The notes: generated from the letters alone by a model not told the origin. Counted from the first letter of the stretch, positions 51,268 through 61,137 are shown. The stretch: 64,000 nt of DNA from JABDQZ01 sp963801985 (GCA_963801985.1 CAWDGV010000011.1:62001-126000), one strand, 5' to 3'. Numbers and translations: made by a program.

Positions 51268-51975
51268 ATGCAAATACCGCTGGAGCTCAAATTACCGGTC
51301 AGGGCAGACCTGGATGATTTCATTGCACAAAATAAACGGGAAATCAGCCAAGCCATCCGCACAGTTATTGATTCCGACGGGCATCACTATCTCTATACAT
51401 GGGGTAATACCTCAACCGGTAAAACCCATTTACTCAGCGCCCTTTGCCAGCTCGCAGAATCCGCCCAGCTAAACATTATCTATCTACCTTTAAAGCAGGC
51501 GACAGAATTCAGCCCGGAAATTTGTGAAGGTCTGGAGACAGCTGACATCATCTGTATTGACGATATTGAAGAGATTGCCGGCAAACAGGAATGGGAAATT
51601 GCCATTTTTAATCTCTACAACAGGATCAGGGATGCGGAAAAAAAACTCGTGATCAGCAGCAATCAAAGTCCGGCCAGCATACCGGTCAAGCTTGCCGACC
51701 TGAAATCTCGCCTGGCATGGGGAATCACGATCGCCCTGAAAAACCTGACTGACCAGGATAAGAAGCACATCCTGCAACAACGTGCAGCCAACCTCGGAAT
51801 GGAATTATCTGATGAAACAGGCAATTACCTGTTAAGACACCACAGCAGAACCATTACCGCACTGCTGACAACACTGGATAAACTTGAACGTGCTTCACTT
51901 GCGGCACAACGCAAACTGACGGTGCCTTTTGTTAAAGATTTTCTAAGCCATGCAGATTTAGACAGTCAGTCATGA
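51268..51975 (+). CDS. hda: DnaA regulatory inactivator Hda
   Basis: This 235-aa AAA+ protein resembles DnaA domain III. It has a P-loop in TWGNTSTGKTHLLSALC, Walker B IICIDDIEEIAG and RLAWGITIALKNLTDQDK with the sensor/arginine region, as well as the short N-terminal clamp-binding peptide MQIPLELKLP. Hda bound to the DNA polymerase beta clamp stimulates hydrolysis of ATP-DnaA and so prevents over-initiation. It follows arsC-wrbA and converges on the CDP-alcohol transferase gene with a ten-base overlap. Confidence 0.92.
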   Translation: MQIPLELKLPVRADLDDFIAQNKREISQAIRTVIDSDGHHYLYTWGNTSTGKTHLLSALCQLAESAQLNIIYLPLKQATEFSPEICEGLETADIICIDDIEEIAGKQEWEIAIFNLYNRIRDAEKKLVISSNQSPASIPVKLADLKSRLAWGITIALKNLTDQDKKHILQQRAANLGMELSDETGNYLLRHHSRTITALLTTLDKLERASLAAQRKLTVPFVKDFLSHADLDSQS

Positions 51976-52526
51976 CTGCCGGGATACCGGTTTGCCGCTC
52001 GCCCGCTCCACTCAATAACATAGGCCAGACCGCTCATAATTGTCGTTACGGTAACAGACCAGACAAGCGTTTCCAGCAGCCATCCCGGCATTTGATATAA
52101 ACCTTGATTAACCACAACCAGCAAAGCCAGCATGATCTGCAACAGGGTATTGAGCTTACTGATTAAACTGGGCTCAGCATTGAGTTGTTCTATCTGGATG
52201 GTATAAACCAGGGCACCAGAGACTATCAGCACATCACGAAAAATGACCAGTGCCACCAGCCATGGGGGCAACAGCCCCAGTCCACCAAGACTTAAAAAGG
52301 TTGAAACCAGCAAAGCCTTGTCTGCCAATGGATCAAGCAATCCACCCAGCCTGCTTTGCCAGTGATAACGCTTGGCCAGAAAGCCGTCAAGCCCGTCAGA
52401 CAGGCCAGCAATAAAAAACAGGATTAAAGCGAGCAGAAAGTCCTGTTCCAGTAACGCCCAGATGACCGGAATGGTTAACAGGATCCTGAAAAAACTAATG
52501 ATGTTTGGAATATCTTTTTTCTGCAT
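51966..52526 (-). CDS. CDP-alcohol phosphatidyltransferase
   Basis: This 186-aa inner-membrane enzyme moves a phosphatidyl group from CDP-diacylglycerol to an alcohol. The catalytic CDP-alcohol motif is visible as SDGLDGFLAKRYHWQSRLGG followed by LLDPLADKALL, with Asp residues in place; the AR pair reads AK. Several hydrophobic helices follow. Phosphatidylglycerophosphate synthase is the likely type from PDxPADKAL similarity, but the alcohol cannot be proved. The next gene on the same strand, DUF2066, ends the block. Confidence 0.87.
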   Translation of the reverse strand: MQKKDIPNIISFFRILLTIPVIWALLEQDFLLALILFFIAGLSDGLDGFLAKRYHWQSRLGGLLDPLADKALLVSTFLSLGGLGLLPPWLVALVIFRDVLIVSGALVYTIQIEQLNAEPSLISKLNTLLQIMLALLVVVNQGLYQMPGWLLETLVWSVTVTTIMSGLAYVIEWSGRAANRYPGSHD

Positions 52527-52558
52527 TTATAAATCCGCCAATCATCCAACCAGAACAA

Positions 52559-53731
52559 TCAACGCATCTGGTAAAACAGCTGAATATCAGCAACCAGTGG
52601 GTTTACAACCGGAGACAATTGCCCGGCCTGTTCTGGCAACTGGTTTTCAGTACCCTTGGTCTCAATGTCTGGAGATTCAACCTCCTGAACTTCAGGTATC
52701 AGCAGTGCTCCGTCGTCTGGTAACAGAAAACCGGAGAGGTTAACTGCCTGGATAAACGCCTGTGCCCCACCACGTAAATTCAGCGACAGAATCAGGCGAT
52801 CATTCTGAATTGCCCGCACCTGGAAACCCTGCACCGTTTCCTGGCTTTCAAGAAATCGCTGCACCCTCAGCAAATCAGCGAATGATTTAACCGAATCAAT
52901 CTGCATGTTCAGCACCTGGGTCTGGTTACCTCCGGCAGGAGCATAGGTCTGTGCCAGCAAGTCGGACATTTCATACATACCATTTTGCAGAACAGTAAAA
53001 AGCTGTTTATCCCTGAATTCCCAGCTCCTGGTGTCCTCACCATCAAGCAAAGACCAATTGGACACCCAGGCATTTCCCGACACTGACTTAATCGTGACCA
53101 ACAGGATAATGTCAGGTTCATAGCGTTCAGATGCATTGCGAATCGGGTTTTCAAAAGCACCCCACAAGTCACTGGTAGAGACTGCAGACTGATCTTCGAG
53201 GTCCATCAACGGTAACAAAAACGGGATACCACGATCATCGGACAGACTGTTTAGCATTGACACAACTTTGGGATTGAACTCGGGGATCAACAGTTTTCTT
53301 TTTCTTTTGTCTTCAAATCCCACCCAGGCCAGCACCTGTGGACGCGATTTACCCCATACCGGCAAGCCACGTTCCCGCAGCATGCGATCGACTGCCAACT
53401 TGTCAAAGGATACCTGCAGGAAGCGCTTTTCCGCACGGGTTTCATCAGCCTGCATACCTGAAACCGTTTTTTCCTGAAGCCGGTAACGATATTGCTGCAC
53501 ATATCGTGAGGCCTTTTGGTATTCGCTTTTCAGTGCATTTTTCTGGTCAATATTGCGGTTTCCGGTGACTTTTACCAGCACCTGTTTAAAACCCACCTGA
53601 ATTGCCCGGTTGCGCTCAGCCTGACCCTGATCAGCTACGGGCACTTCAACCCGGTAAAGGTTATTAATTTCTGCCGCATTCAGTGCCGCCGTGCAGCACA
53701 GCAGGAATAACAAAAAGATTCGATTTAGCAT
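52559..53731 (-). CDS. DUF2066 domain periplasmic protein
   Basis: This 390-aa precursor has a signal peptide (residues 1-20, FLLFLLCCTAALNA). The body starts NLYRVEVPVADQGQAERNRA, and LQVSFDKLAVDRMLRERGLPVWGKSRPQVL is the DUF2066 signature. The ATG at 53731 is used rather than a TTG three codons earlier. In gammaproteobacteria this gene commonly lies beside purM, as here (divergent, 152 bases). The function is unknown. Confidence 0.88.
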   Translation of the reverse strand: MLNRIFLLFLLCCTAALNAAEINNLYRVEVPVADQGQAERNRAIQVGFKQVLVKVTGNRNIDQKNALKSEYQKASRYVQQYRYRLQEKTVSGMQADETRAEKRFLQVSFDKLAVDRMLRERGLPVWGKSRPQVLAWVGFEDKRKRKLLIPEFNPKVVSMLNSLSDDRGIPFLLPLMDLEDQSAVSTSDLWGAFENPIRNASERYEPDIILLVTIKSVSGNAWVSNWSLLDGEDTRSWEFRDKQLFTVLQNGMYEMSDLLAQTYAPAGGNQTQVLNMQIDSVKSFADLLRVQRFLESQETVQGFQVRAIQNDRLILSLNLRGGAQAFIQAVNLSGFLLPDDGALLIPEVQEVESPDIETKGTENQLPEQAGQLSPVVNPLVADIQLFYQMR

Positions 53732-53883
53732 CAGTAGCAAGCCTGCCCCTTGATATCGGGATTTCTAATTTCCACAGTTAAACCATTGTATAGAATAGCT
53801 GCATGGATTGACCAGCAAAGTTGAGACTGGTTCCTGGCTTTAGTGCTAGAATCGCGGCTGCTTTGCATTGCAGGAAAAAAATA

Positions 53884-54933
53884 ATGACTACCAACGACAA
53901 CACCACTTCCCTCAGTTACCGCGATGCCGGAGTCGATATCGATGCAGGCAACTCGCTGGTTGAAAAAATCAAGCCGCTGGTCAAAAACACCTTCAGGCCC
54001 GGAGTCATGACCGGACTGGGTGGATTTGGCGCACTGTTTGAGCTCCCGGTTGACAAATACCGGCAGCCTGTCCTGGTTTCAGGCACCGACGGTGTTGGCA
54101 CCAAGCTCAAGCTGGCATTGGAAATGGGCAAACATGACACGATTGGTATTGACCTGGTCGCCATGTGCGTCAATGACATTGTAGTGACCGGGGCCGAACC
54201 GCTGTTTTTCCTTGATTACTATGCAACCGGTCACCTGGAACTGGAAACCGCAACCCAGGTGATCTCGGGGATCGCCAAAGGCTGTGAATTATCAGGCTGT
54301 GCGCTCACCGGCGGTGAAACCGCCGAAATGCCGGGAATGTATGAAGGTAGCGATTACGACCTGGCCGGCTTTGCCGTTGGTATAGTTGAAAAACAGGAAA
54401 TTATCCAGGCTTCGGCTGTTAAGGCTGGCGATGTACTTTTGGGTATTGCCTCCTCCGGGCCGCATTCAAATGGCTATTCACTGATTCGTAAAGTTCTCGA
54501 GCATTCCGGTGCTGACATCAAGGCGGATTTTGATGGAAGAACCCTGGGAGAGGCCTTGCTTGCGCCCACACATCTGTACGTAAAGCCGCTGCTGGAACTG
54601 ATGAAAACTGTTCGCCCGCATGCTTTCGCACACATCACAGGTGGTGGCCTGACCGAGAACCTGCCACGCGTTTTACCCGAACACACTGCTGCCCAAATTG
54701 ACCTGTCGAGTTGGCAGCGTCCAGCGATCTTTGACTGGATCCAGCAAAACGGCAACATCGAAGAACAGGAAATGCTACGCACATTCAACTGTGGTATCGG
54801 AATGGTGGTATGTATTTCTGCTGACGACAAAGCACAGACTATTGAAATTTTGCAACAACAGGGTGAAACCGTATCCGTGATTGGACAAATTGAATCCTGT
54901 GACTGCAAGGAACCCTGCGTTAAATACAGGTAG
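53884..54933 (+). CDS. purM: Phosphoribosylformylglycinamidine cyclo-ligase PurM
   Basis: This 349-aa enzyme closes the imidazole ring in purine synthesis, making AIR from FGAM with ATP. Signature parts are SYRDAGVDIDAGNSLVEKIK at the N-terminus, VLVSGTDGVGTKLKLA and GGETAEMPGMYEGSDYDLAGF. The start at 53884 fits the family start; a longer frame from 53821 has no support. It is followed by purN four bases later, the normal arrangement. Confidence 0.96.
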   Translation: MTTNDNTTSLSYRDAGVDIDAGNSLVEKIKPLVKNTFRPGVMTGLGGFGALFELPVDKYRQPVLVSGTDGVGTKLKLALEMGKHDTIGIDLVAMCVNDIVVTGAEPLFFLDYYATGHLELETATQVISGIAKGCELSGCALTGGETAEMPGMYEGSDYDLAGFAVGIVEKQEIIQASAVKAGDVLLGIASSGPHSNGYSLIRKVLEHSGADIKADFDGRTLGEALLAPTHLYVKPLLELMKTVRPHAFAHITGGGLTENLPRVLPEHTAAQIDLSSWQRPAIFDWIQQNGNIEEQEMLRTFNCGIGMVVCISADDKAQTIEILQQQGETVSVIGQIESCDCKEPCVKYR

Positions 54934-54937
54934 TCTC

Positions 54938-55591
54938 ATGTCAGCAGTAAAATGCCCTGTTGTGGTGCTAATTTCCGGAAGTGGCAGCAATTTGCAGGCT
55001 ATTATCGATGCCCAGCACCAGGCAGGTTTTGCTGCTGAAATCAAGGCAGTCATCAGTAATGTTGCCGGTGTCAAAGGCCTGGAACGTGCCCGCCAGGCTA
55101 AAATTCCAACACATGTAATACCCCACCAGGATTACGAGGACCGTGAATCCTATGACCGGGACATCAGCCGCGTAATCGATCAATATTCACCCGGTTTTAT
55201 CCTGTTGGCCGGTTTCATGCGTATTTTAAGTAACTGGTTTGTGAAAAATTACGAAGGTAAATTACTCAATATCCATCCTTCACTGTTGCCCAAATACAAG
55301 GGATTGAATACCCACCAGCAGGCGCTTGATGCCGGAGATAAATTCCACGGCGCAACGGTACATTTTGTTACCCCAGAACTCGATGGCGGCCCATTGATTC
55401 TGCAGGCCAGGGTAGCCGTTAAGCCAGGTGACACCGCCTCAATCCTGGCTGCCCGCGTGTTGCAAAAAGAACATATTATCTATCCGATGGTGACCCAGTG
55501 GGCCGCACAGGGACGGTTAAAAATGCGGGACGGCATTGTCCTGCTGGATGGAAAACCACTACCTGTGCCGTTGTTGCTAGAGAATATATGA
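54938..55591 (+). CDS. purN: Phosphoribosylglycinamide formyltransferase PurN
   Basis: This 217-aa enzyme transfers a formyl group from 10-formyltetrahydrofolate to GAR in purine synthesis. The phosphate-binding ISGSGSNLQAIID, the folate/catalytic INPIHPSLLP-like segment LLNIHPSLLPKYKGLNTH and the catalytic Asp in VTPELDGGPLI are all present. The ATG at 54938 fits the family; a start at 54881 would overlap purM. It is co-transcribed with purM. Confidence 0.95.
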   Translation: MSAVKCPVVVLISGSGSNLQAIIDAQHQAGFAAEIKAVISNVAGVKGLERARQAKIPTHVIPHQDYEDRESYDRDISRVIDQYSPGFILLAGFMRILSNWFVKNYEGKLLNIHPSLLPKYKGLNTHQQALDAGDKFHGATVHFVTPELDGGPLILQARVAVKPGDTASILAARVLQKEHIIYPMVTQWAAQGRLKMRDGIVLLDGKPLPVPLLLENI

Positions 55592-55629
55592 CATCTTAAG
55601 ATGCACTCTCTATATATAAGGAAGCATTC

Positions 55630-56145
55630 ATGAGCATAAAATGGGATACCCGCTTTCTTGGGCTGGCGGCACATATCTCCAGCTGGAGCAAGGACCCGTC
55701 CTCCCAGGTTGGCGCAGTCATTACCGATGGCAACCGCATTATATCCCTGGGTTACAACGGCTTTGCCGCAGGTGTGAACGATACAGCAGAACGCCTCGAA
55801 GACAGGGCCTGCAAACTCAACCTGACGATACATGCTGAAGAAAACGCCATGATCTTTGCCAAGAGAGACCTGAGCGGCTGTACCGTATATGTCACTCACC
55901 CACCCTGTCCGCGCTGTGCTTCCAAGCTGGTTCAGGAAGAAGTCAAACGCATTGTATTTATCTCACCGAGCGCAGATTTCCTGTCTCGATGGTCAGATGA
56001 TATCGAACTTTCCTACCAGATGTATGCAGAGGCCGGCATTGAACATGTGGCTTATGAACTGGAAGATATCAATAGTGAAACAGCACGTGTAACCATTGCT
56101 CCAGGAGGGTTTTTCCAGAAGGTACTCAATCGCCTACTGTCTTAA
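55630..56145 (+). CDS. dCMP/cytidine deaminase family protein (ComEB-like)
   Basis: This 171-aa enzyme has the zinc-deaminase signature: HAEENAMIF with the first Zn ligand and proton shuttle, and PPCPRCASKL with the CxxC Zn ligands. The opening SSWSKDPSSQVGAVI resembles dCMP deaminases, which supply dUMP for thymidylate synthesis. Some members act on other nucleotides. It lies 38 bases after purN, so it may be read from the same mRNA. Confidence 0.88.
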   Translation: MSIKWDTRFLGLAAHISSWSKDPSSQVGAVITDGNRIISLGYNGFAAGVNDTAERLEDRACKLNLTIHAEENAMIFAKRDLSGCTVYVTHPPCPRCASKLVQEEVKRIVFISPSADFLSRWSDDIELSYQMYAEAGIEHVAYELEDINSETARVTIAPGGFFQKVLNRLLS

Positions 56146-56331
56146 ATCAAGACTGATTTAATTTGATTTCAACAGGTTAACAAACTCTTCTTAGAAAAAT
56201 TCAAGATAATGTTTTACAGGTCGATAATTTCTATCGAGTACATTAATGACAACATAAACATTTATGTCTACAACTAATAAATACATTTTTATCAAGAAAA
56301 ACAAAGGTCATAAGTAATTTTATAGAGGGAT

Positions 56332-56361
56332 TGCCTGATAAGAAAAACCTATACTATATTA
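56332..56361 (+). promoter_or_regulatory. Possible promoter of the RND efflux operon
   Basis: TTGCCT (56332-56337) and TATATT (56356-56361) with an 18-base spacer form a modest sigma-70 promoter in an AT-rich intergenic stretch (56146-56431). The 70-base leader to the ATG at 56432 contains AAAGGAG. A regulator gene is not adjacent, so control, if any, comes from elsewhere. Confidence 0.35.
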
Positions 56362-56431
56362 ATAAATTATGATATTGTGTTTGACATTAATATACGGGTA
56401 AGTGGTGGATCCCAAAGGAGTATCACAAATT

Positions 56432-57592
56432 ATGAACAAGATTCTCGTTTCATCAGTTTTGGTGGCTGGCGTTTCTTTCGCCACGTATTCACTGTTCAGC
56501 CATGAGGCTGAAGCAGAAGACCAGGTGCCAGCAGCTCCGCAGCCTGCCAAGGAAATCATCACAGTGGAAAGCTCCAGTGTGGGTAGCAATATCGTCCTGG
56601 GTGGCGCGGTAATGCCAATAAAAACTGTTAATCTTTCAGCACAAATGCCAGGTGACGTGGAATTTATTGCCGGCCAGGAAGGCGACAGTTTCAAACGAGG
56701 CGACATACTGATTACATTGGATACAGCTGCTTTACTGGCTAAAAGAAGACAGGCTGAAACACAGCTGTCCAGTGCCGAAGCCGGTTACCACAACGCCAGG
56801 GTTCAATACCAGCGTGAAGTCGTGGCACCAAATTCACAGGCGAACAGCATGATGGGCGGCGCTCCCAGCATGTTCAGCATGTTTTCCGACCCTTTCCGCG
56901 ATTTTGCTGGCGAAGGTGATTCGGGTTTCGAACGTCATTCGAATCTTTATCAATATAATGTAGGAATTCAGACAGCTGCCAACCAGGTTGAGCAGGCCAG
57001 GGCCGCTATACGCGAACTGGATGAAAACCTGAAAAATGCTGTCAGCTATGCACCCTTCGATGGTGTCATCCTGAAGAAAATGGTGGAAAAAGGCGACATC
57101 GTTCAACCTGGTATGCCGCTGATCAGTTTTGCCGATATCACCAAGCTGGAAATTCGTGTTGAAGTACCAACCAGCTTGCTCATTATGTTGCGGGAAGGCG
57201 CCAAACTACAGGCGCGCCTTGATGGTTCTGACACTACAATCCCGGTCACCGTTTCACGTATTTACCCTTCTGCTGATGCTGCCGGTCACACAACGACAGT
57301 TAAATTCACCATTGATGATTTAAGCAAGGCCCGCTCCGGCATGTATGCTGAAGTGATGATTCCGGATCCCAGTAAAAGTGGCATTGCCAACCCGGTAGTT
57401 CCTGAAACAGCGGTGCTCTGGAGAGGCAGCCTGCCGGCAGTTTACAAGCTCGACGAAGCAGGCGTTCTTAAATTACGCCTGATCCGCATCGGCGAGCGCA
57501 CTGGTAACGGCAAAGTTGTTGTCATTAGCGGCATCAGGGTGGGCGACAAGATCCTGGCCAAACCCGGTGCTGGTACCCGTTCAGGATATTAA
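56432..57592 (+). CDS. RND efflux periplasmic adaptor (membrane fusion protein)
   Basis: This 386-aa precursor has a signal peptide (residues 1-24, ILVSSVLVAGVSFA). The lipoyl half (GDVEFIAGQEGDSFKRGDILITLD), a coiled-coil hairpin and a beta-barrel (VSYAPFDGVILKKMVEKGDIVQPGMPLISF) follow, in normal MFP order. An unusual Met/Ser/Gly/Phe-rich insert lies in the hairpin (NSMMGGAPSMFSMFSDPFRD). The ATG at 56432 is used; a GTG at 56402 would lengthen the signal peptide. It is followed by the pump gene after a strong hairpin. Confidence 0.88.
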   Translation: MNKILVSSVLVAGVSFATYSLFSHEAEAEDQVPAAPQPAKEIITVESSSVGSNIVLGGAVMPIKTVNLSAQMPGDVEFIAGQEGDSFKRGDILITLDTAALLAKRRQAETQLSSAEAGYHNARVQYQREVVAPNSQANSMMGGAPSMFSMFSDPFRDFAGEGDSGFERHSNLYQYNVGIQTAANQVEQARAAIRELDENLKNAVSYAPFDGVILKKMVEKGDIVQPGMPLISFADITKLEIRVEVPTSLLIMLREGAKLQARLDGSDTTIPVTVSRIYPSADAAGHTTTVKFTIDDLSKARSGMYAEVMIPDPSKSGIANPVVPETAVLWRGSLPAVYKLDEAGVLKLRLIRIGERTGNGKVVVISGIRVGDKILAKPGAGTRSGY

Positions 57593-57617
57593 TCCTCAAT
57601 AAATTTAACAAAGGTTT

Positions 57618-57641
57618 CACCAGGGCTTTACAGCCCTGGTG
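57618..57641 (+). other. Hairpin between adaptor and pump genes
   Basis: CACCAGGGCT and AGCCCTGGTG form a ten-pair stem with a four-base loop, 25 bases after the adaptor stop and 40 before the pump start. There is no T run, so it is more likely an mRNA-stabilising or partial-termination element that sets the adaptor-to-pump ratio. Confidence 0.6.
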
Positions 57642-57680
57642 TGCTCCCCGCAGTTACAACAAACATTTTAGGAAGCTGAA

Positions 57681-60600
57681 ATGACTGATTCCATAAAAGA
57701 ACGCGAAAAAACAGAAAAGGAACTTGTCACGGAAATGGAACTGGGCTTTGCTGGTAACCTTGCCAAGGCATTCATCCATTCACCCCTGTCACCGCTGATC
57801 TTCGCAGCCATGATGCTGCTCGGCATCTACGGCCTGATCGCCACTCCACGACAGGAAGACCCGGAAATTTCGGTACCCATGATTGATATCTTTTATCGCA
57901 TGCCCGGAGCTTCTGCCGAAGAAATCTCAAAGTTACTTATCGGCCCACAGGAAAGAGTTTTAAGTGAAATCCCCGGTGTAAAACACGTCTATTCCGTCAG
58001 TGACAAGGAAATGGGCATCATCACCATGGAATATCATGTTGGTGAAGACATGGAATCTGCCATTGTCCGTACCAATGACAAGTTGCAGGCCAACACTGAA
58101 CTCCTTCCTCCTGGCGCTGAACCGCCCATGATGAAGCCCAAGGAAATCGATGATGTTCCGGTTCTGACTTTAACCCTGTGGTCTGATGAGCTTGATGATT
58201 CTATATTACGTACGTTGGCTGTCAGTGTTCAGCAACATCTTAAGCAGGTTCCCAAAACCGGTAACTCTTTTGTAACCGGTGGTCGTGCCACCCAGGTCCG
58301 CATTGATGTGAAACCGGAGCGTCTCTCAGGTTATGGCCTGAGCATGGGACAGATGGCCATGGCTATCCAGGGCTTTAATACGGAACAGACCGTCGGTTCT
58401 ACTGAAAGTAAAGGTACTTTTTACTTTGTAGAAACCGGTACTTTCCTGCGTTCAGTCGATGATGTAAAAAAACTGGTTGTAGGTAACCACCAGGGACGCC
58501 CCGTTTACCTGAGTGATGTCGCTACTGTCACGCAAGGCCCCGAAGAAGCCAGGCAAATAGTCAGCTTTTCAAGCGGTTCTGCCTACAAAGGCCCGAAAGT
58601 GGATAATGCCCAGGCAGTGACTATTGCCATTGCCAAGCAGAAAGGTGCCAATGGCGTATCAGTTGTTAATGCTGTCTTGGCTGAAGTTGAAAAGATCAAA
58701 GGCTTTATCATTCCTGATAATGTCAACATCGAAATCAGTCGTGATTACGGTAAAACAGCGAATGACAAGGTAAATGCGCTGCTGTTCAAACTGATATTTG
58801 CCACCACCGTGGTGGTCGCCCTGGTCTGGTGGTTTATGGGCTTCAAACCAGCCATGGTGGTCTTCCTGACCATTCCAGTGGTACTGGTTATAACAGTCTT
58901 CTCGGCAATGATGATGGGTTACAGTATCAACCGTGTATCCCTGTTTGCCCTGATCTTCTCGATTGGCTTCCTGGTCGATAACGCCATTGTTATTGTTGAA
59001 AACATTTATCGTCGCTGGCTCATGCATGGATCACCCGATACCGAGATTGCAGTTGATGCCGTGCGTGAAGTCGGTAACCCGACAGTACTGGCTACCTACA
59101 CGGTTGTTGCAGCCCTGCTGCCCATGGGTTTTGTCAGTGGCATGATGGGACCCTACATGGAACCCATCCCGGCCCTGGGTTCCGTTGCGATGGTGTTCTC
59201 GTTATTTGCCGCTTTGGTTTTCGCACCTTACCTGGCAATGCGCATTATTCCTTCAATGGATCAATTGAAAAAACTGGAAGAGGAAGAGCACAAATTTGCG
59301 CAAAAGCTGGAAGGTCTCTACCACAAATCAATTGGCGGCCTGTTTAGAAACCGCAAAAAAGGCAACCTGTTCCTGTATAGCATCATTGGCGCATTCTTCC
59401 TCTCCATCCTGATGTTCTACACCACGGGTGTCACAGTAAAAATGCTGCCATTTGATAACAAGGCAGAATTCCAGATTGCGATCGACATGCCGGCAGGAAC
59501 CGCTCTGCCGGAAACCGCCAGCTTCACCAATGATGTAGCTGAAATTATTCGTGAAATCCCTGAAGTTGTTTCACTCCAGTCCTATGTTGGCACATCCATC
59601 CCGTTTGATTTCAACGGCCTGGTACGTCACTACTACCTGAGGATGTTTCCCTGGCAGGCCCAGATCCAGGTTATTCTGACCGACAAGAGTGAGCGCAGCC
59701 GCAGCAGCCACGAAATTGCGATTGCTGTACGTGAAGCGCTTGAACCCCTGGTCGAGAAATCCGGCATCAAGGAATTTGATGGCTCTGGCGTTACCGTGGT
59801 TGAAATGCCACCCGGCCCACCTGTGCTGCAAACCCTTGTTGCAGAAATTCATGGCCCTGATGCTGAAACCCGTCGCCAGGTTGCACGCGATATCAAGAAT
59901 ATCTTTAGCCAGTCAGAATTAGTCGGCGAAGAACAGACCTTGATGCGCAGACCTTTGAGCACCTGGCGCTTTGAAGTGGATACTGAAAAAGCGGCATTGA
60001 ACGGCGTATCCATCGACACGATCAACAAGCACCTGGCTATGGCCATGGGTGAATTCAAGGTAGGTGACCTGAAACAGAAAGGTGTACATGAACCGACCTA
60101 TATCCTGTTACAGGTTCCCTTGTCAAAACGAGCCAATCTTGACAGCCTGCATGACCTGCCGGTCATGAACATGATGCAGCAGTCGGTGCCACTGGGCTCA
60201 CTGGGTAAATTCGTAGAATACAAACGCGAAGATATGATCTTCCATAAAGACCTGCGTCCGGTAGAATTCGTGGTTGGCGATTCCAAGGGACGCCTGGCTG
60301 CCCCGGTTTATTCCCAGCTGGACGTTGATGCAATTCTGGAAGATTATACCGCGCCTGATGGTGTCAAAGTTATCGGTACCTATGCTGGCCCTCCAGCCAC
60401 TGACAGCCAGTCCGGTTTTGAATGGTCTGGTGAATGGACGGTTACCTTTGAAACATTCCGTGACATGGGTATGGCCTACGGTATCGCGCTGATCGCCATC
60501 TACATGCTGGTTGTCTGGCAGTTTGGCAACTTCGTTATCCCCGCAGTTATCATGGCTCCGATTCCATTGACCTTACTGGGTATTGTGCCCGGCCATATGC

Positions 60601-60980
60601 TGTTTGGTGCAGACTTTACCGCAACCTCGATGATTGGCTGGATTGCCCTGGCCGGTATCATCGTGCGTAACTCGATCCTGCTGGTGGACTTCACCATTGT
60701 CCTGATGCGCGAGGGTAAAGACCTGTACGACGCCGTTATCATTGCGGCCATGGCAAGAACACGTCCTATCGTGATTACCGCCCTGGCTCTTGTTGGTGGT
60801 TCTGCCGTTATCCTGACAGACCCGATCTTCCAGGGCATGGCAATTTCACTGCTGTTCGGTGTCTTTATGTCAACTGCACTGACCCTGCTGGTTGTGCCTC
60901 TTGGCTGCCTCAGTGTTGGTGAAAGAACTTTCCGCGTAGCGGCCGGCCTCTCACCAGAAAAACCTGAAGATGATGACTAG
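57681..60980 (+). CDS. RND-family efflux pump, inner-membrane permease
   Basis: This 1099-aa protein has the AcrB-like architecture: an N-terminal helix (LIFAAMMLLGIYGLIATPRQEDPE), two large periplasmic loops and two six-helix halves. Family parts include AEEISKLLIGPQERVLSEIPGVK and FLVDNAIVIVENIYRR in TM4. AcrB has DD in TM4 and Lys in TM10; here TM4 reads DN and TM10 reads VRNSILLVDF, with Arg for the proton-relay Lys. That pattern is found in other RND subgroups, so it may not be inactive. Substrate unknown. It forms a two-gene operon with the adaptor; an outer-membrane channel must come from elsewhere. Confidence 0.92.
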   Translation: MTDSIKEREKTEKELVTEMELGFAGNLAKAFIHSPLSPLIFAAMMLLGIYGLIATPRQEDPEISVPMIDIFYRMPGASAEEISKLLIGPQERVLSEIPGVKHVYSVSDKEMGIITMEYHVGEDMESAIVRTNDKLQANTELLPPGAEPPMMKPKEIDDVPVLTLTLWSDELDDSILRTLAVSVQQHLKQVPKTGNSFVTGGRATQVRIDVKPERLSGYGLSMGQMAMAIQGFNTEQTVGSTESKGTFYFVETGTFLRSVDDVKKLVVGNHQGRPVYLSDVATVTQGPEEARQIVSFSSGSAYKGPKVDNAQAVTIAIAKQKGANGVSVVNAVLAEVEKIKGFIIPDNVNIEISRDYGKTANDKVNALLFKLIFATTVVVALVWWFMGFKPAMVVFLTIPVVLVITVFSAMMMGYSINRVSLFALIFSIGFLVDNAIVIVENIYRRWLMHGSPDTEIAVDAVREVGNPTVLATYTVVAALLPMGFVSGMMGPYMEPIPALGSVAMVFSLFAALVFAPYLAMRIIPSMDQLKKLEEEEHKFAQKLEGLYHKSIGGLFRNRKKGNLFLYSIIGAFFLSILMFYTTGVTVKMLPFDNKAEFQIAIDMPAGTALPETASFTNDVAEIIREIPEVVSLQSYVGTSIPFDFNGLVRHYYLRMFPWQAQIQVILTDKSERSRSSHEIAIAVREALEPLVEKSGIKEFDGSGVTVVEMPPGPPVLQTLVAEIHGPDAETRRQVARDIKNIFSQSELVGEEQTLMRRPLSTWRFEVDTEKAALNGVSIDTINKHLAMAMGEFKVGDLKQKGVHEPTYILLQVPLSKRANLDSLHDLPVMNMMQQSVPLGSLGKFVEYKREDMIFHKDLRPVEFVVGDSKGRLAAPVYSQLDVDAILEDYTAPDGVKVIGTYAGPPATDSQSGFEWSGEWTVTFETFRDMGMAYGIALIAIYMLVVWQFGNFVIPAVIMAPIPLTLLGIVPGHMLFGADFTATSMIGWIALAGIIVRNSILLVDFTIVLMREGKDLYDAVIIAAMARTRPIVITALALVGGSAVILTDPIFQGMAISLLFGVFMSTALTLLVVPLGCLSVGERTFRVAAGLSPEKPEDDD

Positions 60981-60996
60981 CCATAATATTTAACAA

Positions 60997-61054
60997 AGCC
61001 CGGGGATGTATCCCGGGCTCAACTCAAAAAGGGACATCGATGATGTCCCTTTTT
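60997..61054 (+). terminator. Hairpin plus intrinsic terminator after the RND operon
   Basis: AGCCCGGG / CCCGGGCT (60997-61019) is a GC-rich stem. Seven bases further, AAAAAGGGACATC / GATGTCCCTTTTT (61026-61054) is a 13-pair stem with a three-base loop and a T run, a strong terminator. The tandem pair should insulate the efflux operon from the next gene. Confidence 0.9.
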
Positions 61055-61137
61055 TACTCCTGCTGTCACAGCTATGGTCAACCAGGAAAATAAACAATAA
61101 AATACAATAGAATTATTACCACACTTCCTGCTTATCC

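Noticed and set aside
53821..53883. Upstream start for purM
   Set aside because: The extra 21 residues (with RIAAALHCRKK) do not match the PurM N-terminus; the ATG at 53884 does.
54881..54937. Upstream start for purN inside purM
   Set aside because: The added residues are not part of the PurN family and the ATG at 54938 fits the normal start.
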